64,000 bases of DNA from Prauserella cavernicola (GCF_016595675.1 NZ_JAENJH010000004.1:1-64000); one strand, 5' to 3'. Counted from the first letter of the stretch, positions 30,305 through 39,797 are shown. The notes: generated from the letters alone by a model not told the origin. Numbers and translations: made by a program.

Positions 30305-31329
30305 TCAAGCGGATTCTCGCCCCGGTGCTCGCCGTGGTGCTGCTGTTGAGCGCGTGCCAGGCCAAGCCTGGCGAGCGCTCGGAGGGCGGTCAGCTCACTA
30401 TCGGCGTCGGCGGCCAGCCGTTGCTGGTGTACCTGCCCACCACGTTGGCGCAGCGACTCGGTTACTACGAGGACGAGGGCCTCAACGTGACCCTGGAGGA
30501 CCTGCAGGGTGGTTCCAAGGCGCTGCAGGCGTTGCAGGGCGGCAGCGTCGACGTGGTCAGCGGCTACTACGACCACGCCATCCAGATGGCGGCCAAGGAC
30601 CGCGACGTCCAGTCGTTCGTCTCCATGCTGCGCTACCCGTCGCTCGTGATCGCGGTGTCGCCCAAGGCGAGCAAGCCGATCGAGTCGATCGCCGACCTCG
30701 CGGGCGCCAACGTGGGCGTGACCGCTCCCGGCTCGTCGACGGACTTCTTCCTGAAGTACCTGCTCGGCAAGGAAGGTCTGCCGGCCGACTCGGCGACCGT
30801 GCAGGCCGTCGGCGGAGACTCCAGCGCGGTCGCCGCGATGGAGCAGGGCCGCGTCGACGCCGCGGTGATGCTCGACCCGGCGTTCTCGTTGCTGCAGCAG
30901 CGAGTGGGCGCCGACGAGGTACAGGTCCTCACCGACACGAGGACGGCCGAGGGCGTCCAGGAGGACTTCGGCGTCTCGACCTACCCGGCGGCGGTGCTGT
31001 ACTCCACGGGGCAGTGGCTGGAGAACAACGACGACAACGCGCGCAAGCTCGCCAAGGCGATCGTGCGCACACTCGAGTGGATCGACCAGCACTCCGCCGA
31101 GGAGATCGCCGCCGAGATGCCCGAGGAGTACGCGCAGGGCAACCGCGACGTCTACGTCGAGTCGATCGCGAAGGTCAAGGAGGCGTACTCCAAGGACGGC
31201 ACCCTGGAGGCCGACGGAGCCGAGGCCGTGCGCGAGGTGCTGGCGCAGTTCATCCCCGAGGTCGAGCGGGCCGACATCGACGTCTCCACCACGTTCTCCA
31301 ACGACTACCTGCCCTCGGAGACCAGCTGA
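30301..31329 (+). CDS. ABC importer substrate-binding lipoprotein (NMT1/SsuA-like)
   Basis: A 342-residue periplasmic-type binding protein, anchored by a lipobox LLLSAC (Cys19). The mature part begins with LTIGVGGQPLLVYLPTTLAQRLGYYEDEGLNV, then the family's GGSKALQALQGGSVDV and GANVGVTAPGSSTDFFLKYLL, typical of the NMT1/ABC-type aliphatic sulfonate or nitrate binding fold. The sequence VVSGYYDHAIQMAAKDRDVQSFV shows the usual domain crossover. Ligand unknown. It is translationally coupled to the permease. The flavoprotein that follows 70 bp later might act on the imported compound, which is inference only. Confidence 0.93.
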   Translation: MIKRILAPVLAVVLLLSACQAKPGERSEGGQLTIGVGGQPLLVYLPTTLAQRLGYYEDEGLNVTLEDLQGGSKALQALQGGSVDVVSGYYDHAIQMAAKDRDVQSFVSMLRYPSLVIAVSPKASKPIESIADLAGANVGVTAPGSSTDFFLKYLLGKEGLPADSATVQAVGGDSSAVAAMEQGRVDAAVMLDPAFSLLQQRVGADEVQVLTDTRTAEGVQEDFGVSTYPAAVLYSTGQWLENNDDNARKLAKAIVRTLEWIDQHSAEEIAAEMPEEYAQGNRDVYVESIAKVKEAYSKDGTLEADGAEAVREVLAQFIPEVERADIDVSTTFSNDYLPSETS

Positions 31330-31399
31330 TTCTTTTGCAGCGCCCGTAACGGCCGCCGGAGTCGTGCGACTGGCCCCTCGAGGGGCTAGGAGGCACATC

Positions 31400-32782
31400 A
31401 TGACCGGTAACCTGCTCGAACCCGCGTCCGTGGACCAACTGCGGAGCCGGTTCAACGGCCGCATCGTCACGCTCGACGACGGTGACTACGAGGACGTGCG
31501 CGCGATCTTCAACGCGATGATCGCCGCGCGACCGCAGGTGATCGCGCGCTGCGCCGACGCCGCCGACGTCGCGGCGGCGCTGGCGTTCGCGCGGGCCAAC
31601 CGGCTGGAGGTCGCCGTGCGCTCGGGCGGGCACAGCGTGGCGGGGGCGAGCCTCGTCGACGGTGGCCTGGTGATCGACACCCGCCTGATGAACGACGCCA
31701 CGGTCGACCCCGGCCGGGCAACGGTGCGCGTCGGCGGCGGCGCGAGCTGGGCCGACTTCGACCAGGCCGCCCAGCGGCACGGCCTGGCGGCCACGGGCGG
31801 GCGCGTGTCGACGACGGGTGTCGCCGGGCTCACGCTCGGCGGCGGATCCGGCTGGCTCGAGCGCAGGTTCGGGCTCGCCTGCGACAACCTGATCTCCGCC
31901 GAGCTCGTCACCGCCGACGGCCGCGTGGTCACGGCGAGCGAGGACCACAACCCCGAGCTGTTCTGGGGGCTGCACGGCGGTGGCGGCAACTTCGGCGTCG
32001 CGACGGCGCTGACGTTCCAGCTGCACCCGCTGCCGGAGTTCTCGATCGCGCTGCTGTTCTGGCCCGCCGAGCAGGGCCGATCCGTAGCGGCCGGCTACCG
32101 CGACCTGATGCGCGACGCGCCCGAGGAAGCGGGCGGGGGCATGCTCTTCCTCACCGGCCCGCCCGAGGACTTCGTGCCGCCACACCTGGTGGGCACGCTG
32201 TGCTGTGGCGTGCTCGTCACCTACTGCGGGCCGCAGGCCGCGCTGCGCGAGTTCGCCGCCCCGCTGCTCGCCGCCGAGCCGCACGGCCAGGTGGTCACCG
32301 ACATCGGCTACGCCGACCTGCAGTGCATGCTCGACGACCCGCCCGGCTACCGGAACTACTGGTCGGACGAGCACGTGCGTGAGCTGCCCGACGAGGCGCT
32401 GGACCGGTTCTGCAGGCGGGCGTACGACATGGTCGTGCCCTCGCCGTCGCAGCACGCCCTGCTGCCGTGGGGCGGCGCGGTGACCAGGGGCCGTGACTGG
32501 CCCGGCTTCGACCGCACCGTGCCGTGGGCAGTGCACCCGCTCGGGCTGTGGGAGGACCCGGCCGACGACGACCGCGCGATCGCGTGGGCCCGCAACCTGC
32601 GCGCGGACATGCAGCCGTGGTCGAGCGGTGACGTCTACCTGAACTTCATCGGCGACGAGGGCGCCGACCGCGTGGTCGCGGGCTACGGCGAGGACAACTA
32701 CCGCAGGCTCGCCAGGATCAAGGCGGAGTTCGACCCGGACAACGTCTTCAACCGCTGGCACGCGGTCCAACCGGCCGCCTGA
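31400..32782 (+). CDS. FAD-linked oxidoreductase with BBE domain
   Basis: A 460-residue flavoprotein of the berberine-bridge/6-hydroxynicotine oxidase-like family. Seen: FAD-binding PCMH domain with VAVRSGGHSVAGASLVDGG (the GGHS histidine is the usual covalent 8-alpha-histidyl FAD site), VGGGASWADFDQAAQ, TGVAGLTLGGGSGWL, and LFWGLHGGGGNFG. The C-terminal BBE segment is YLNFIGDEGADRVVAGYGED then NYRRLARIKAEFDPDNVF. Enzymes of this type oxidise alcohols, sugars or amine substrates with oxygen. ATG at 31400 follows AGGAGG. Location just after an ABC importer suggests catabolism of the imported compound. Confidence 0.92.
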   Translation: MTGNLLEPASVDQLRSRFNGRIVTLDDGDYEDVRAIFNAMIAARPQVIARCADAADVAAALAFARANRLEVAVRSGGHSVAGASLVDGGLVIDTRLMNDATVDPGRATVRVGGGASWADFDQAAQRHGLAATGGRVSTTGVAGLTLGGGSGWLERRFGLACDNLISAELVTADGRVVTASEDHNPELFWGLHGGGGNFGVATALTFQLHPLPEFSIALLFWPAEQGRSVAAGYRDLMRDAPEEAGGGMLFLTGPPEDFVPPHLVGTLCCGVLVTYCGPQAALREFAAPLLAAEPHGQVVTDIGYADLQCMLDDPPGYRNYWSDEHVRELPDEALDRFCRRAYDMVVPSPSQHALLPWGGAVTRGRDWPGFDRTVPWAVHPLGLWEDPADDDRAIAWARNLRADMQPWSSGDVYLNFIGDEGADRVVAGYGEDNYRRLARIKAEFDPDNVFNRWHAVQPAA

Positions 32783-32817
32783 ACCCCCACAGGCCCCCAC
32801 AGGTGCGGCCCCGCAAA

Positions 32818-32872
32818 TGCGGTGAAGGGCACCTTTACTGCGTTGAATGCAGTAAAGGTGCCCTTCACCGCA
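32818..32872. repeat. Dispersed 55-bp palindrome, copy 2
   Basis: Perfect 24-bp arms (32818-32841 and 32849-32872) identical to copy 1, with loop GTTGAAT instead of ATTGAAC. It lies between the convergent flavoprotein and asnB genes, 8 bp from the asnB stop. Confidence 0.9.
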
Positions 32873-32879
32873 TCAGGGC

Positions 32880-34808
32880 TCAGAGCTTGACGGGGTACTG
32901 CGGTTCCGGGATCTCGGGCTTGATGCGGTTCTCGATGAAAATGCCGTGCCACAGCATGAACACCAGCAGCGCCCACAGCCGCCTGCTGTGATCCAGTGCG
33001 CCCGACTTGTGCTCGTCGAGCATCGCCTGCACGGCGGGCTTGTCGAGCAGGTCGCCGGTCTGCGAGTCGGCGATCACGCCGCGTGCCCAGTCGTACATCT
33101 CGTCGCGCAACCACACGCGGATCGGCACGGGGAAGCCGAGCTTGCGCCGGTTGAGCACGTGTGCGGGCACGATGCCGTCGAGTGCCCTGCGCAGCGCGAA
33201 CTTCGTGGTCTCCTTGGTGATCTTCTGGTCGAGCGGGATCGACGACGCCACCCGGAAGACCTCGGAGTCGAGGAACGGCACCCGCAGCTCCAGCGAGTTG
33301 GCCATGGTGACCTTGTCGGCCTTCACCAGGATGTCGCCGCGCAGCCACGTGAACAGGTCCACGTGCTGCATGCGCGCCACCGGGTCCCAGCCGCGCGAGA
33401 GGTCGTACCAGGGTGCGGTGACGTCGCCGTGGCCGACGCCCTCGCGGAACGTCTTGAGCACGCCCCGGAGCTGGTCGTCGCGGAAGATCCGCGCGTTGCC
33501 GTAGTAGCGCTCCTCCAGCGACAGCGCGCCGCGGCGCAGCAGGTCCTTGCCTCGGGTGCCCTCCGGGATGCGCGACGACACCTTGCCGAGCAGCTTGCGG
33601 ACGCCGCCCGGCACCTTCTCGAACGGCGCCAGCGACAGCGGCTCGCGGTAGATCGTGTAGCCGCCGAAGAGCTCGTCGGAACCCTCGCCGGAGAGCACGA
33701 CCTTGACGCGCTTGCGGGCCTCGCGGGCGATGAACCACAGCGGCACGAGCGCCGGGTCGGCCACCGGGTCGTCGAGGTACCAGACGATCAGCGGGAGTGT
33801 GTCCATCATCTCGTCGGCGGACACGGTGCGCACCACGTGCTCGACGCCGATCGCCGCCGCGGACTCGGCCGCCACGTCGACCTCGGAGTAGCCCTCGCGC
33901 TCGAACCCGGTGGTGAAGGTGATCAGGTTCGGGTTGTGTTCCTTGGCCAGCGCGGCGATCGCGGTGGAGTCGATGCCTCCGGAGAGGAACGCGCCCACGG
34001 TGACGTCGGCGCGCATGTGCTTGGCCACCGAGTCGCGCATGACCTCGGCGATCTGCTCGTGCAGCGCCGCGACTTCGGCGGGGCCGGACACGGGCTTGGC
34101 CGTGAACTCGGGGGAGAAGTACCGCTCGGTCTTGACCTCGCCGCCCGGCTCCACCGTGAACGACGTGCCCGACTCGATCCTGCGGATGCCGCTGTGCAGC
34201 GACTCCGGCTCCGGCACGTACTGGAGCACCAGGTAGTGCTGCAGCGCCGTGCGGTCGAGCTCCTCGGCGACGGCGAGCGTGCTCGCCAGCTCCAGCAGGC
34301 TCTTCTTCTCGCTGGCGAACGCGACGCCGCCGGGGCCGGCGGAGTAGTAGAGGGGCTTGATGCCGAACGGGTCCCTCGCGCCGAAGACGACCTTGCGCTC
34401 GGAGTCCCAGATCAAGAACGCGAACATGCCGCGCAGCCGGCCGACCGCGGCTGGGCCGAGGTGGTGGTAGGCCGCGACGATGGACTCGGTGTCACCCTCT
34501 GTGGCGAACTTCGCACCGTGCTCGGCCGCGAGTTCCTCGCGCAGCTCGAGGTAGTTGTAGATCTCGCCGTTGAAGTTGATGGTGTAGCGGTCCGGGTTCT
34601 CCGGCGGACCCCAGGTCAGCGGCTGGTGGGAGTGCTCGACGTCGATGATGGCGAGCCGGTTGAAGCCGTAGACGACCTCACCGTCGGTCCAGGTGTCGGT
34701 CTCGTCGGGGCCGCGATGCCGCTGGCAGCGCAGTGCCTGGCCGACAGCGGGCCTGGCGTTCACCGCGTCGTTCTCGCTGGCACAAACCAGTCCAAGCAGG
34801 CCGCACAC
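32880..34808 (-). CDS. asnB: Asparagine synthase (glutamine-hydrolysing)
   Basis: A 642-residue class II glutamine amidotransferase that makes asparagine from aspartate, glutamine and ATP. The nucleophilic Cys is residue 2 (MCGLLGL), exposed after Met removal. The N-terminal amidase continues with CQRHRGPDETDTW and FNGEIYNYLELREELA. The C-terminal synthetase domain has the PP-loop SGGIDSTAIAALA and later GEGSDELFGGY. GTG at 34808 is required to give the Cys2 N-terminus. In M. tuberculosis asnB (recalled Rv2201) also lies divergent from ctaC, as here. In some actinobacteria this protein amidates DAP in peptidoglycan; sequence alone cannot exclude that role. Confidence 0.96.
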   Translation of the reverse strand: MCGLLGLVCASENDAVNARPAVGQALRCQRHRGPDETDTWTDGEVVYGFNRLAIIDVEHSHQPLTWGPPENPDRYTINFNGEIYNYLELREELAAEHGAKFATEGDTESIVAAYHHLGPAAVGRLRGMFAFLIWDSERKVVFGARDPFGIKPLYYSAGPGGVAFASEKKSLLELASTLAVAEELDRTALQHYLVLQYVPEPESLHSGIRRIESGTSFTVEPGGEVKTERYFSPEFTAKPVSGPAEVAALHEQIAEVMRDSVAKHMRADVTVGAFLSGGIDSTAIAALAKEHNPNLITFTTGFEREGYSEVDVAAESAAAIGVEHVVRTVSADEMMDTLPLIVWYLDDPVADPALVPLWFIAREARKRVKVVLSGEGSDELFGGYTIYREPLSLAPFEKVPGGVRKLLGKVSSRIPEGTRGKDLLRRGALSLEERYYGNARIFRDDQLRGVLKTFREGVGHGDVTAPWYDLSRGWDPVARMQHVDLFTWLRGDILVKADKVTMANSLELRVPFLDSEVFRVASSIPLDQKITKETTKFALRRALDGIVPAHVLNRRKLGFPVPIRVWLRDEMYDWARGVIADSQTGDLLDKPAVQAMLDEHKSGALDHSRRLWALLVFMLWHGIFIENRIKPEIPEPQYPVKL

Positions 34809-34976
34809 GCGTCTTCACACACCTTTTGCTCGTCGCCGCAACTCGAAGTCGTCAGTATGCCGGGGGACACACGGCCCCCGGCCGGGCGGGTCGCGGGACA
34901 CCCCTTGGGCGGCGAGCCCGGCTATCTCGGCTAAAGTCCGGGGCGTCAGAGAGATCGGGCGAGGAGGCATCGCGGA

Positions 34977-35924
34977 GTGGGCGTTCCAGAGCGCACCCGG
35001 GGCAAACGACGGGGCAAGTCCGCCAAGGTTGCCGCGCTCGCCGGGCTAGTCGCCGTCACGGCGACCGGATGTTCCGGCGAAGAGATTTTGCGGTTCGGCT
35101 GGCCCGAGGGTGTCACGCCTGAAGCCGACCACATGCGAACCCTCTGGACGTGGTCCGTCGTCGCCGCACTCATCGTCGGCGTCATCGTGTGGGGCCTGAT
35201 CTTCTGGAGCATCGCGTTCCACCGGAAGAAGAAGGACACCGTCGAGGCGCTGCCGCGCCAGTTCCAGTACAACGTGCCGCTGGAGCTGTTCTGCGTCGTC
35301 GTGCCCGTGGTCATGGTCTGCGTGCTGTTCTTCTTCACGGCCACCACCGAGAGCAAGGTGCTGGCGAAGGAGCCCGACCCCGAGGTGACCGTCGACGTCA
35401 TTGCCTTCCAGTGGAACTGGGAGTTCGCCTACCCGGAGGAGCCCGAGACCGAGAACGGTCAGCGCGTCTCCACTGTCGGCAGCTCCACCGAGATCCCGCT
35501 GCTGGTGCTCCCGACGGACCGGAAGATCCAGTACAACCTGCGGTCGACCGACGTCATCCACTCGTTCTGGGTTCCGGAGTTCAACTTCAAGCGGGACGTC
35601 ATGCCGTTCCCGGAGAAGAACAACCAGGACAACGTCTTCCAGAACACCATCGACCGTGAGGGTGCCTTCGTCGGCCGCTGCGCCGAGCTGTGCGGCACCT
35701 ACCACGCGATGATGAACTTCGAGGTGCGTGCGCTGTCCCCGGACAAGTACGACCGCTACATCGAGCTGCGTACGCAGGTCAACGAGCAGTCGGGCCAGCC
35801 GAACACCGCCGCCGAGGCACTCAGCGTCCTGCAGGACGAGGGCTGTGGCGAGCTGTGCAGCCCGACCGCCACGACGACCGAGCCGTTCAACACGGACCGG
35901 ACCCTGCGGACCGCGACCGGCTGA
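34977..35924 (+). CDS. ctaC: Cytochrome c oxidase subunit II
   Basis: A 315-residue CuA-bearing subunit of the aa3 oxidase. A lipobox VTATGC gives lipidated Cys32, after a basic N-terminus. Two membrane spans follow (VVAALIVGVIVWGLIFWSI and VVVPVVMVCVLFFFTATT). The extracellular CuA domain has the aromatic FQWNWEFAY, STDVIHSFWVPEFNFKRDV, and the metal motif GRCAELCGTYHAMM. A C-terminal extension of about 50 residues carries two more cysteines (GCGELC), as in other actinobacteria. GTG at 34977 follows GAGGAGG. It heads a run with ctaF. Confidence 0.97.
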   Translation: MGVPERTRGKRRGKSAKVAALAGLVAVTATGCSGEEILRFGWPEGVTPEADHMRTLWTWSVVAALIVGVIVWGLIFWSIAFHRKKKDTVEALPRQFQYNVPLELFCVVVPVVMVCVLFFFTATTESKVLAKEPDPEVTVDVIAFQWNWEFAYPEEPETENGQRVSTVGSSTEIPLLVLPTDRKIQYNLRSTDVIHSFWVPEFNFKRDVMPFPEKNNQDNVFQNTIDREGAFVGRCAELCGTYHAMMNFEVRALSPDKYDRYIELRTQVNEQSGQPNTAAEALSVLQDEGCGELCSPTATTTEPFNTDRTLRTATG

Positions 35925-35974
35925 GTCCGGCCACATCCGCGAAGTAGCCCGAGCGAACCAGTAAGGACACGGCA

Positions 35975-36391
35975 ATGAAGGTCGAAGCCCGGATTTTCGA
36001 CATCGTCACGGTCTTCGCTTTCCTCGTAGCGATCGTCTACGCGGTGATGACCGGCTCCATGACGCGGGACGGCGTGGAGCCCATCGGGACGGTCGCGCTG
36101 CTCCTCACCGGCGCGCTCGCGCTGCTCGTGGGCAGCTACTTCCGGTTCGTGGCCCGGCGTATCGAGGCCAGGCCCGAGGACCGCGAGGAGGCCGAGGTCA
36201 GCGACGGTGCGGGTGAGCTGGGCTTCTTCAGCCCCGGCAGCTACTGGCCCGTGGCTCTGGCCGCCGCGGCCGCGATGGGCGGTCTCGCGCTGGCGTTCTT
36301 CCAGATCTGGCTGCTGATCTTCGCGATCATCGCGCTGCTGATCGCCATCGGCGGACTGGTCTTCGAGTACCACACCGGTCCCAGCCACTGA
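35975..36391 (+). CDS. ctaF: Cytochrome c oxidase subunit IV (actinobacterial)
   Basis: A 138-residue membrane protein with four hydrophobic segments (VFAFLVAIVYAVMTG, GTVALLLTGALALLVGSYF, AAAAAMGGLALAFFQIWLLIF, IIALLIAIGGLVF). It shows the actinobacterial CtaF pattern FFSPGSYWPVALAAAAA before the third span. This small subunit belongs to the bcc-aa3 supercomplex. ATG at 35975 follows AAGGA. An intrinsic terminator ends the ctaC-ctaF unit. Confidence 0.94.
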   Translation: MKVEARIFDIVTVFAFLVAIVYAVMTGSMTRDGVEPIGTVALLLTGALALLVGSYFRFVARRIEARPEDREEAEVSDGAGELGFFSPGSYWPVALAAAAAMGGLALAFFQIWLLIFAIIALLIAIGGLVFEYHTGPSH

Positions 36392-36402
36392 GGCTTGCCA
36401 GC

Positions 36403-36436
36403 AAGGCCCCTGTCGCTTCGGCGGCAGGGGCCTTTC
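36403..36436 (+). terminator. Terminator of ctaC-ctaF
   Basis: 14-bp arms (36403-36416, 36421-36434), AAGGCCCCTG to CAGGGGCCTT, with a stable TTCG loop and a short T-rich tail. Confidence 0.85.
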
Positions 36437-36441
36437 TGCTG

Positions 36442-37302
36442 TCAGCAGGAGTTCCGTCTCCGGGCCGGCGCCATCGCGGCGACGAGCACGGCGAGCATCC
36501 CGGCGCCCTCGACGAGGCTCACGCGGTGGCCGTAGGCGAGCACGTCGACCAGCACCGCGACCACCGGGTAGACGTAGGACAGCAGCGCCACGGTCGTGGT
36601 CGGCAGCATGCCGACGCTGCCGTACATCAGCACGTACATCACCGCCGTGTGCACCGAGCCGAGCAACGCCAGCCACAGCAGCCCGCCCGGGTCGGACGGC
36701 AGCGGCGTGAACACCAGTGCCGGGGCCAGCAGGACCGTGCCGAGGCCCAGTTGGATCGCCGCGAGCAGGTGCGGCCGGAGGTGGCTCAGCTGCTTCGCGA
36801 TCAGAGTGGCCCCGGCGTAGAGCACCGCGGCCGCCAGCGCGAGTGCCACACCGCCGAACGCGACGGCCGCCCTGGCGAGGTGCCCGCGCGTCACCTTCTC
36901 GCCCAGTAGCAGGGCAGCCAGACCGACCAGCAGCAGCGGCTGCGTGTGGTAGACGACCGTGCTGACCGAGATCGACGACAGCGCGTACGAGGCGAACAAC
37001 AGCACCCAGTTGCCCACCAACAGCACGCCGCCGAGCGCGGCGAGGGCGAACTCGCGCCTGCTGAGCGTCAGTGCGGAGGGCCGCAACCAGCCGCGAGCCG
37101 CGCACCACACGGCGAGCAGCACGCCACCCACGAGGCAGCGCGCGAACGCCACCGCGGGCGCCTCGGCGCCGCTCTCCAGCACGACCGCCCCGATGGTTCC
37201 CGAGAGGGCCATCGCCGCCGTCAACTGCAGCAGCGCGTTCCGTGAGCCGTGCTCCGGGGCGGAGGGCCGGGTCGCCGCCGTTGTCGGTGTCGTTGTCGTC
37301 AT
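36442..37302 (-). CDS. EamA/DMT-family transporter
   Basis: A 286-residue polytopic membrane protein of the drug/metabolite transporter superfamily. Two EamA repeats are seen: one around ALSGTIGAVVLESGAEAPAV and LVGNWVLLFASYALSSISVS, the second around VLYAGATLIAKQLS to LLSYVYPVVAVLVDVLAYG. The end of the first repeat (FGGVALALAAAVLYA) looks shortened by about 10-15 residues compared with typical 10-TM members, so one span may be missing or short. Likely substrates are amino acids, nucleosides or threonine-like metabolites. It is divergent from a GlxA-type AraC regulator, probably its controller. Confidence 0.87.
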   Translation of the reverse strand: MTTTTPTTAATRPSAPEHGSRNALLQLTAAMALSGTIGAVVLESGAEAPAVAFARCLVGGVLLAVWCAARGWLRPSALTLSRREFALAALGGVLLVGNWVLLFASYALSSISVSTVVYHTQPLLLVGLAALLLGEKVTRGHLARAAVAFGGVALALAAAVLYAGATLIAKQLSHLRPHLLAAIQLGLGTVLLAPALVFTPLPSDPGGLLWLALLGSVHTAVMYVLMYGSVGMLPTTTVALLSYVYPVVAVLVDVLAYGHRVSLVEGAGMLAVLVAAMAPARRRNSC

Positions 37303-37385
37303 GCGCTTCAGCCTCGACGGCCGGGCGCGAGCCGACGAGTGGCAGAGATGACATGGACCGCAAAGCTTGTGACAGCCTCGCGGTC

Positions 37386-38369
37386 ATGCGCGTCGACAGG
37401 GTCGCCGTGGTGGTGGCGAACGAGGTCTCGCCGTTCGAGCTGGGAGTGGCGTGCGAGGTGTTCGGCACCGACCGCTCGGCCGCCGGGATGCCTGGCTGGG
37501 ACTTCGCCGTGTGCTCACCGGAGGGTGAACCGGTACGCAGCTGGTCGGGCTTCGACGTGGGCGGCCTGAGGACTCTCGAGTTCGCGGCCTCGGCGGAGCT
37601 GCTCGTGGTGCCGACCTGCGCGCCCCGCACGAGCCCGCCCCCGGAACCGCTGCTGGCGGCGCTGCGCGACGCCCACGCCCGCGGCGCCTGGGTGGCGGGG
37701 TTCTGCTCCGGCGTCTTCTCGCTGGGCCACGCGGGCCTGCTCGACGACCGCGACTGCGCCGTGCACTGGGTGTACGAGCGGGAGTTCGCCCCTCGGTTCC
37801 CGTCGGCGAGGATCGACGCCGGCGCGCTCTACGCCGAGGACGACGGGGTGTTCACCAGCGCGGGCACGGTGGCGGCCGTGGACCTGTGCCTGCACCTCGT
37901 GCGCGAGCTGCGCGGCGTCGAGGCCGCCACGGCGCTGGCCCGCAGGATGGTCGCCTCGCCACACCGTCCCGGCGGGCAGGCCCAGTTCGTGCAGGCGCCC
38001 GTTCCGGAGGCGAAGGCGCCCGACGACGCAGTGCTCGCCGAGGTGCTGGAGTGGATCGAGCGCCGCCTCGACCAGCCGCTGACGGTCGCCGAGCTGGCCA
38101 GGCGCAGTGGACTGCGCCAGCGCTCGTTCCTGCGCCGCTTCGCGTCGGCGACCGGCACGACGCCGCACCGCTGGCTCACCGAGCGCAGGCTCGACCGCGC
38201 GCAGGGACTGCTCGAGAACGGCGGGCTCTCGGTGGAGGAGATCGCCGTGGCGTGCGGGTACTCCTCGGCGGCGGCGCTGCGCCACCAGTTCACGCGGCTG
38301 CGCGGAACCTCACCGAGTGCCTACCGGAAAACGTTCAGAGCGCCGACGAGAACTCGGCCCAGCGGCTGA
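37386..38369 (+). CDS. GlxA-type AraC-family transcriptional regulator
   Basis: A 327-residue regulator: an N-terminal DJ-1/PfpI (class I amidotransferase-like) domain ([39 protein letters not shown]) and a C-terminal AraC double HTH ([44 protein letters not shown], ending [12 protein letters not shown]). The Cys in the FCSG elbow is kept, but such domains usually serve as ligand sensors. The ATG at 37386 matches conserved starts; an earlier ATG at 37353 is possible. Its end overlaps the convergent trpD gene by 35 bp. Adjacent, divergent EamA exporter suggests a sensor-exporter pair. Confidence 0.92.
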   Translation: MRVDRVAVVVANEVSPFELGVACEVFGTDRSAAGMPGWDFAVCSPEGEPVRSWSGFDVGGLRTLEFAASAELLVVPTCAPRTSPPPEPLLAALRDAHARGAWVAGFCSGVFSLGHAGLLDDRDCAVHWVYEREFAPRFPSARIDAGALYAEDDGVFTSAGTVAAVDLCLHLVRELRGVEAATALARRMVASPHRPGGQAQFVQAPVPEAKAPDDAVLAEVLEWIERRLDQPLTVAELARRSGLRQRSFLRRFASATGTTPHRWLTERRLDRAQGLLENGGLSVEEIAVACGYSSAAALRHQFTRLRGTSPSAYRKTFRAPTRTRPSG

Positions 38370-39372
38370 GCAGGCTCGCCGCGGCGCCGGAGTCGATGGC
38401 GTCGGCGGCCTTGCCGAGACCGGCCGAGAGGTCGCCCGTCAGGTCGCCGGAGAAGCCCGCGAACGCCGCGAGCGCGCCCGCCGCGTTCACCAGCACGGCG
38501 TCGCGCACCGGGCCGGTCTTGCCACCGACCAGCTCGCGCACCACCTCGGCGTTGACCTCCGCATCGCCGCCGCGCAGGTCCTCCGTCGTCGCCCTCGGCA
38601 GGCCGAGCGCGGCCGGGTCGATCGACTCCTCGCGGATCTCGCCGCCGGAGATGACCCACGCCGAGCTGGTGGTCGTGGTGGTGATCTCGTCGAGACCATC
38701 GTCGCCGCGCACCAGCAGCACGCTGCGACCGCGCTGGGCGAACACCTCGGCGAGCACCCGCGTCTTGTCGGCGTAGGCGCAGCCGATCATGCCCGCGGCG
38801 GGACGCGCCGGGTTGGTGAGCGGGCCGAGCAGGTTGAACGTCGTGGGCACGCCCAGCTCCCTGCGCGGGCCGCCGGTGTAGCGGAACGCGGGGTGGAAGG
38901 ACGGAGCGAAGCAGAACCCAATGCCGAGCTCGGCGACACAACGCTCCACGTTCTCCGGCGACTGCTCGATGGCCACCCCGAGCGCCTCCAGGACGTCGGC
39001 TGCGCCGGACTTCGACGAGGCGGCGCGGTTGCCGTGCTTGACCACCGGCGCACCGGCCGCGGCCACGACCAGCGACGACATCGTGGAGATGTTGACGGAA
39101 CCGGAGCGGTCGCCGCCGGTACCGACGACGTCCACCGCGCGGCCCGCCACGTCGACGGTGCGCGCGTGCGCGAGCATCGCGGTGGCCATGCCGGAGATCT
39201 CGGCGGGCGTCTCACCCTTCGCGCGCAGGGCGACGGCGAAGCCGCCGATCTGCGCGGGGGTGGCCGCGCCGGACATGATCTGGTCCATGGCCCACTCGGT
39301 CTCGGCCTCGGCGAGGTCGACGCCTTCGATGAGCCTGCCCAGCACCGAGGGCCAGGTGTGCGTGTCCGCCAT
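38335..39372 (-). CDS. trpD: Anthranilate phosphoribosyltransferase
   Basis: A 345-residue enzyme of tryptophan synthesis joining anthranilate and PRPP. Seen: the N-terminal helical part ([22 protein letters not shown]), the phosphate-binding [35 protein letters not shown], and [20 protein letters not shown] then [16 protein letters not shown] at 39372 gives the standard length. It stands alone from other trp genes, as recalled for Rv2192c beside ctaE. Its 3' end lies inside the AraC-type gene on the other strand. Confidence 0.97.
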   Translation of the reverse strand: MADTHTWPSVLGRLIEGVDLAEAETEWAMDQIMSGAATPAQIGGFAVALRAKGETPAEISGMATAMLAHARTVDVAGRAVDVVGTGGDRSGSVNISTMSSLVVAAAGAPVVKHGNRAASSKSGAADVLEALGVAIEQSPENVERCVAELGIGFCFAPSFHPAFRYTGGPRRELGVPTTFNLLGPLTNPARPAAGMIGCAYADKTRVLAEVFAQRGRSVLLVRGDDGLDEITTTTTSSAWVISGGEIREESIDPAALGLPRATTEDLRGGDAEVNAEVVRELVGGKTGPVRDAVLVNAAGALAAFAGFSGDLTGDLSAGLGKAADAIDSGAAASLLSRWAEFSSAL

Positions 39373-39377
39373 GCGGA

Positions 39378-39797
39378 TCAGCCGCGTACGACGGGAACCC
39401 GTCGCGCACGCAGCACGTCCGCGACGGTCTCGGCTGCGGCCAGCGGGTCGAGCGGATGCACGAGCACGCCATCCGCCTGCGACCACGTGGCGAGCCACCG
39501 GTCGTCCTTGCGCCGCACCGCGACCACGATGGGCGGGCAGTCGTCGATCTCGTGCTTGAGCTGACGGGTGAGGCCGATGCCACCGGTCGGCTGGGCCTCG
39601 CCGTCGAGGATCGCCAGGTCGATCTCGCCCGAGTCCATCTCGGTGAGCACGTCGGAGACCCCATCGGCCTCGACGTAGTCGACCTTGCCGAGATCGGTGG
39701 CGGGCCTGCGGCCCACGGCGTTGATGATCGAGTCCCTGACCTCGGGCCGGTGGCTGAAAACCAGGATCCTCATCGCCTGCCCTGCCTGCTCCGACAT
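39378..39797 (-). CDS. Atypical receiver-like protein
   Basis: A 139-residue single-domain protein shaped like a CheY receiver ([20 protein letters not shown], then [19 protein letters not shown], then [16 protein letters not shown]). The beta-3 Asp in LAILD could accept phosphate, but the usual acidic pair after beta-1 is replaced by Ser-His, and the T/S and K positions are unclear. It is probably a non-canonical or ligand-gated receiver. ATG at 39797 follows GGAGGG; a GTG at 39803 is adjacent. It ends 5 bp before the trpD start and diverges from ctaE, so it may be transcribed with trpD. Confidence 0.75.
   Translation of the reverse strand: MSEQAGQAMRILVFSHRPEVRDSIINAVGRRPATDLGKVDYVEADGVSDVLTEMDSGEIDLAILDGEAQPTGGIGLTRQLKHEIDDCPPIVVAVRRKDDRWLATWSQADGVLVHPLDPLAAAETVADVLRARRVPVVRG

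Noticed and set aside
32698-33738. Minus-strand frame running through the hairpin into asnB, with a repeated GTFTAF peptide
   Set aside because: The peptide is the translation of the dispersed palindrome, and the rest is an out-of-frame reading of asnB.
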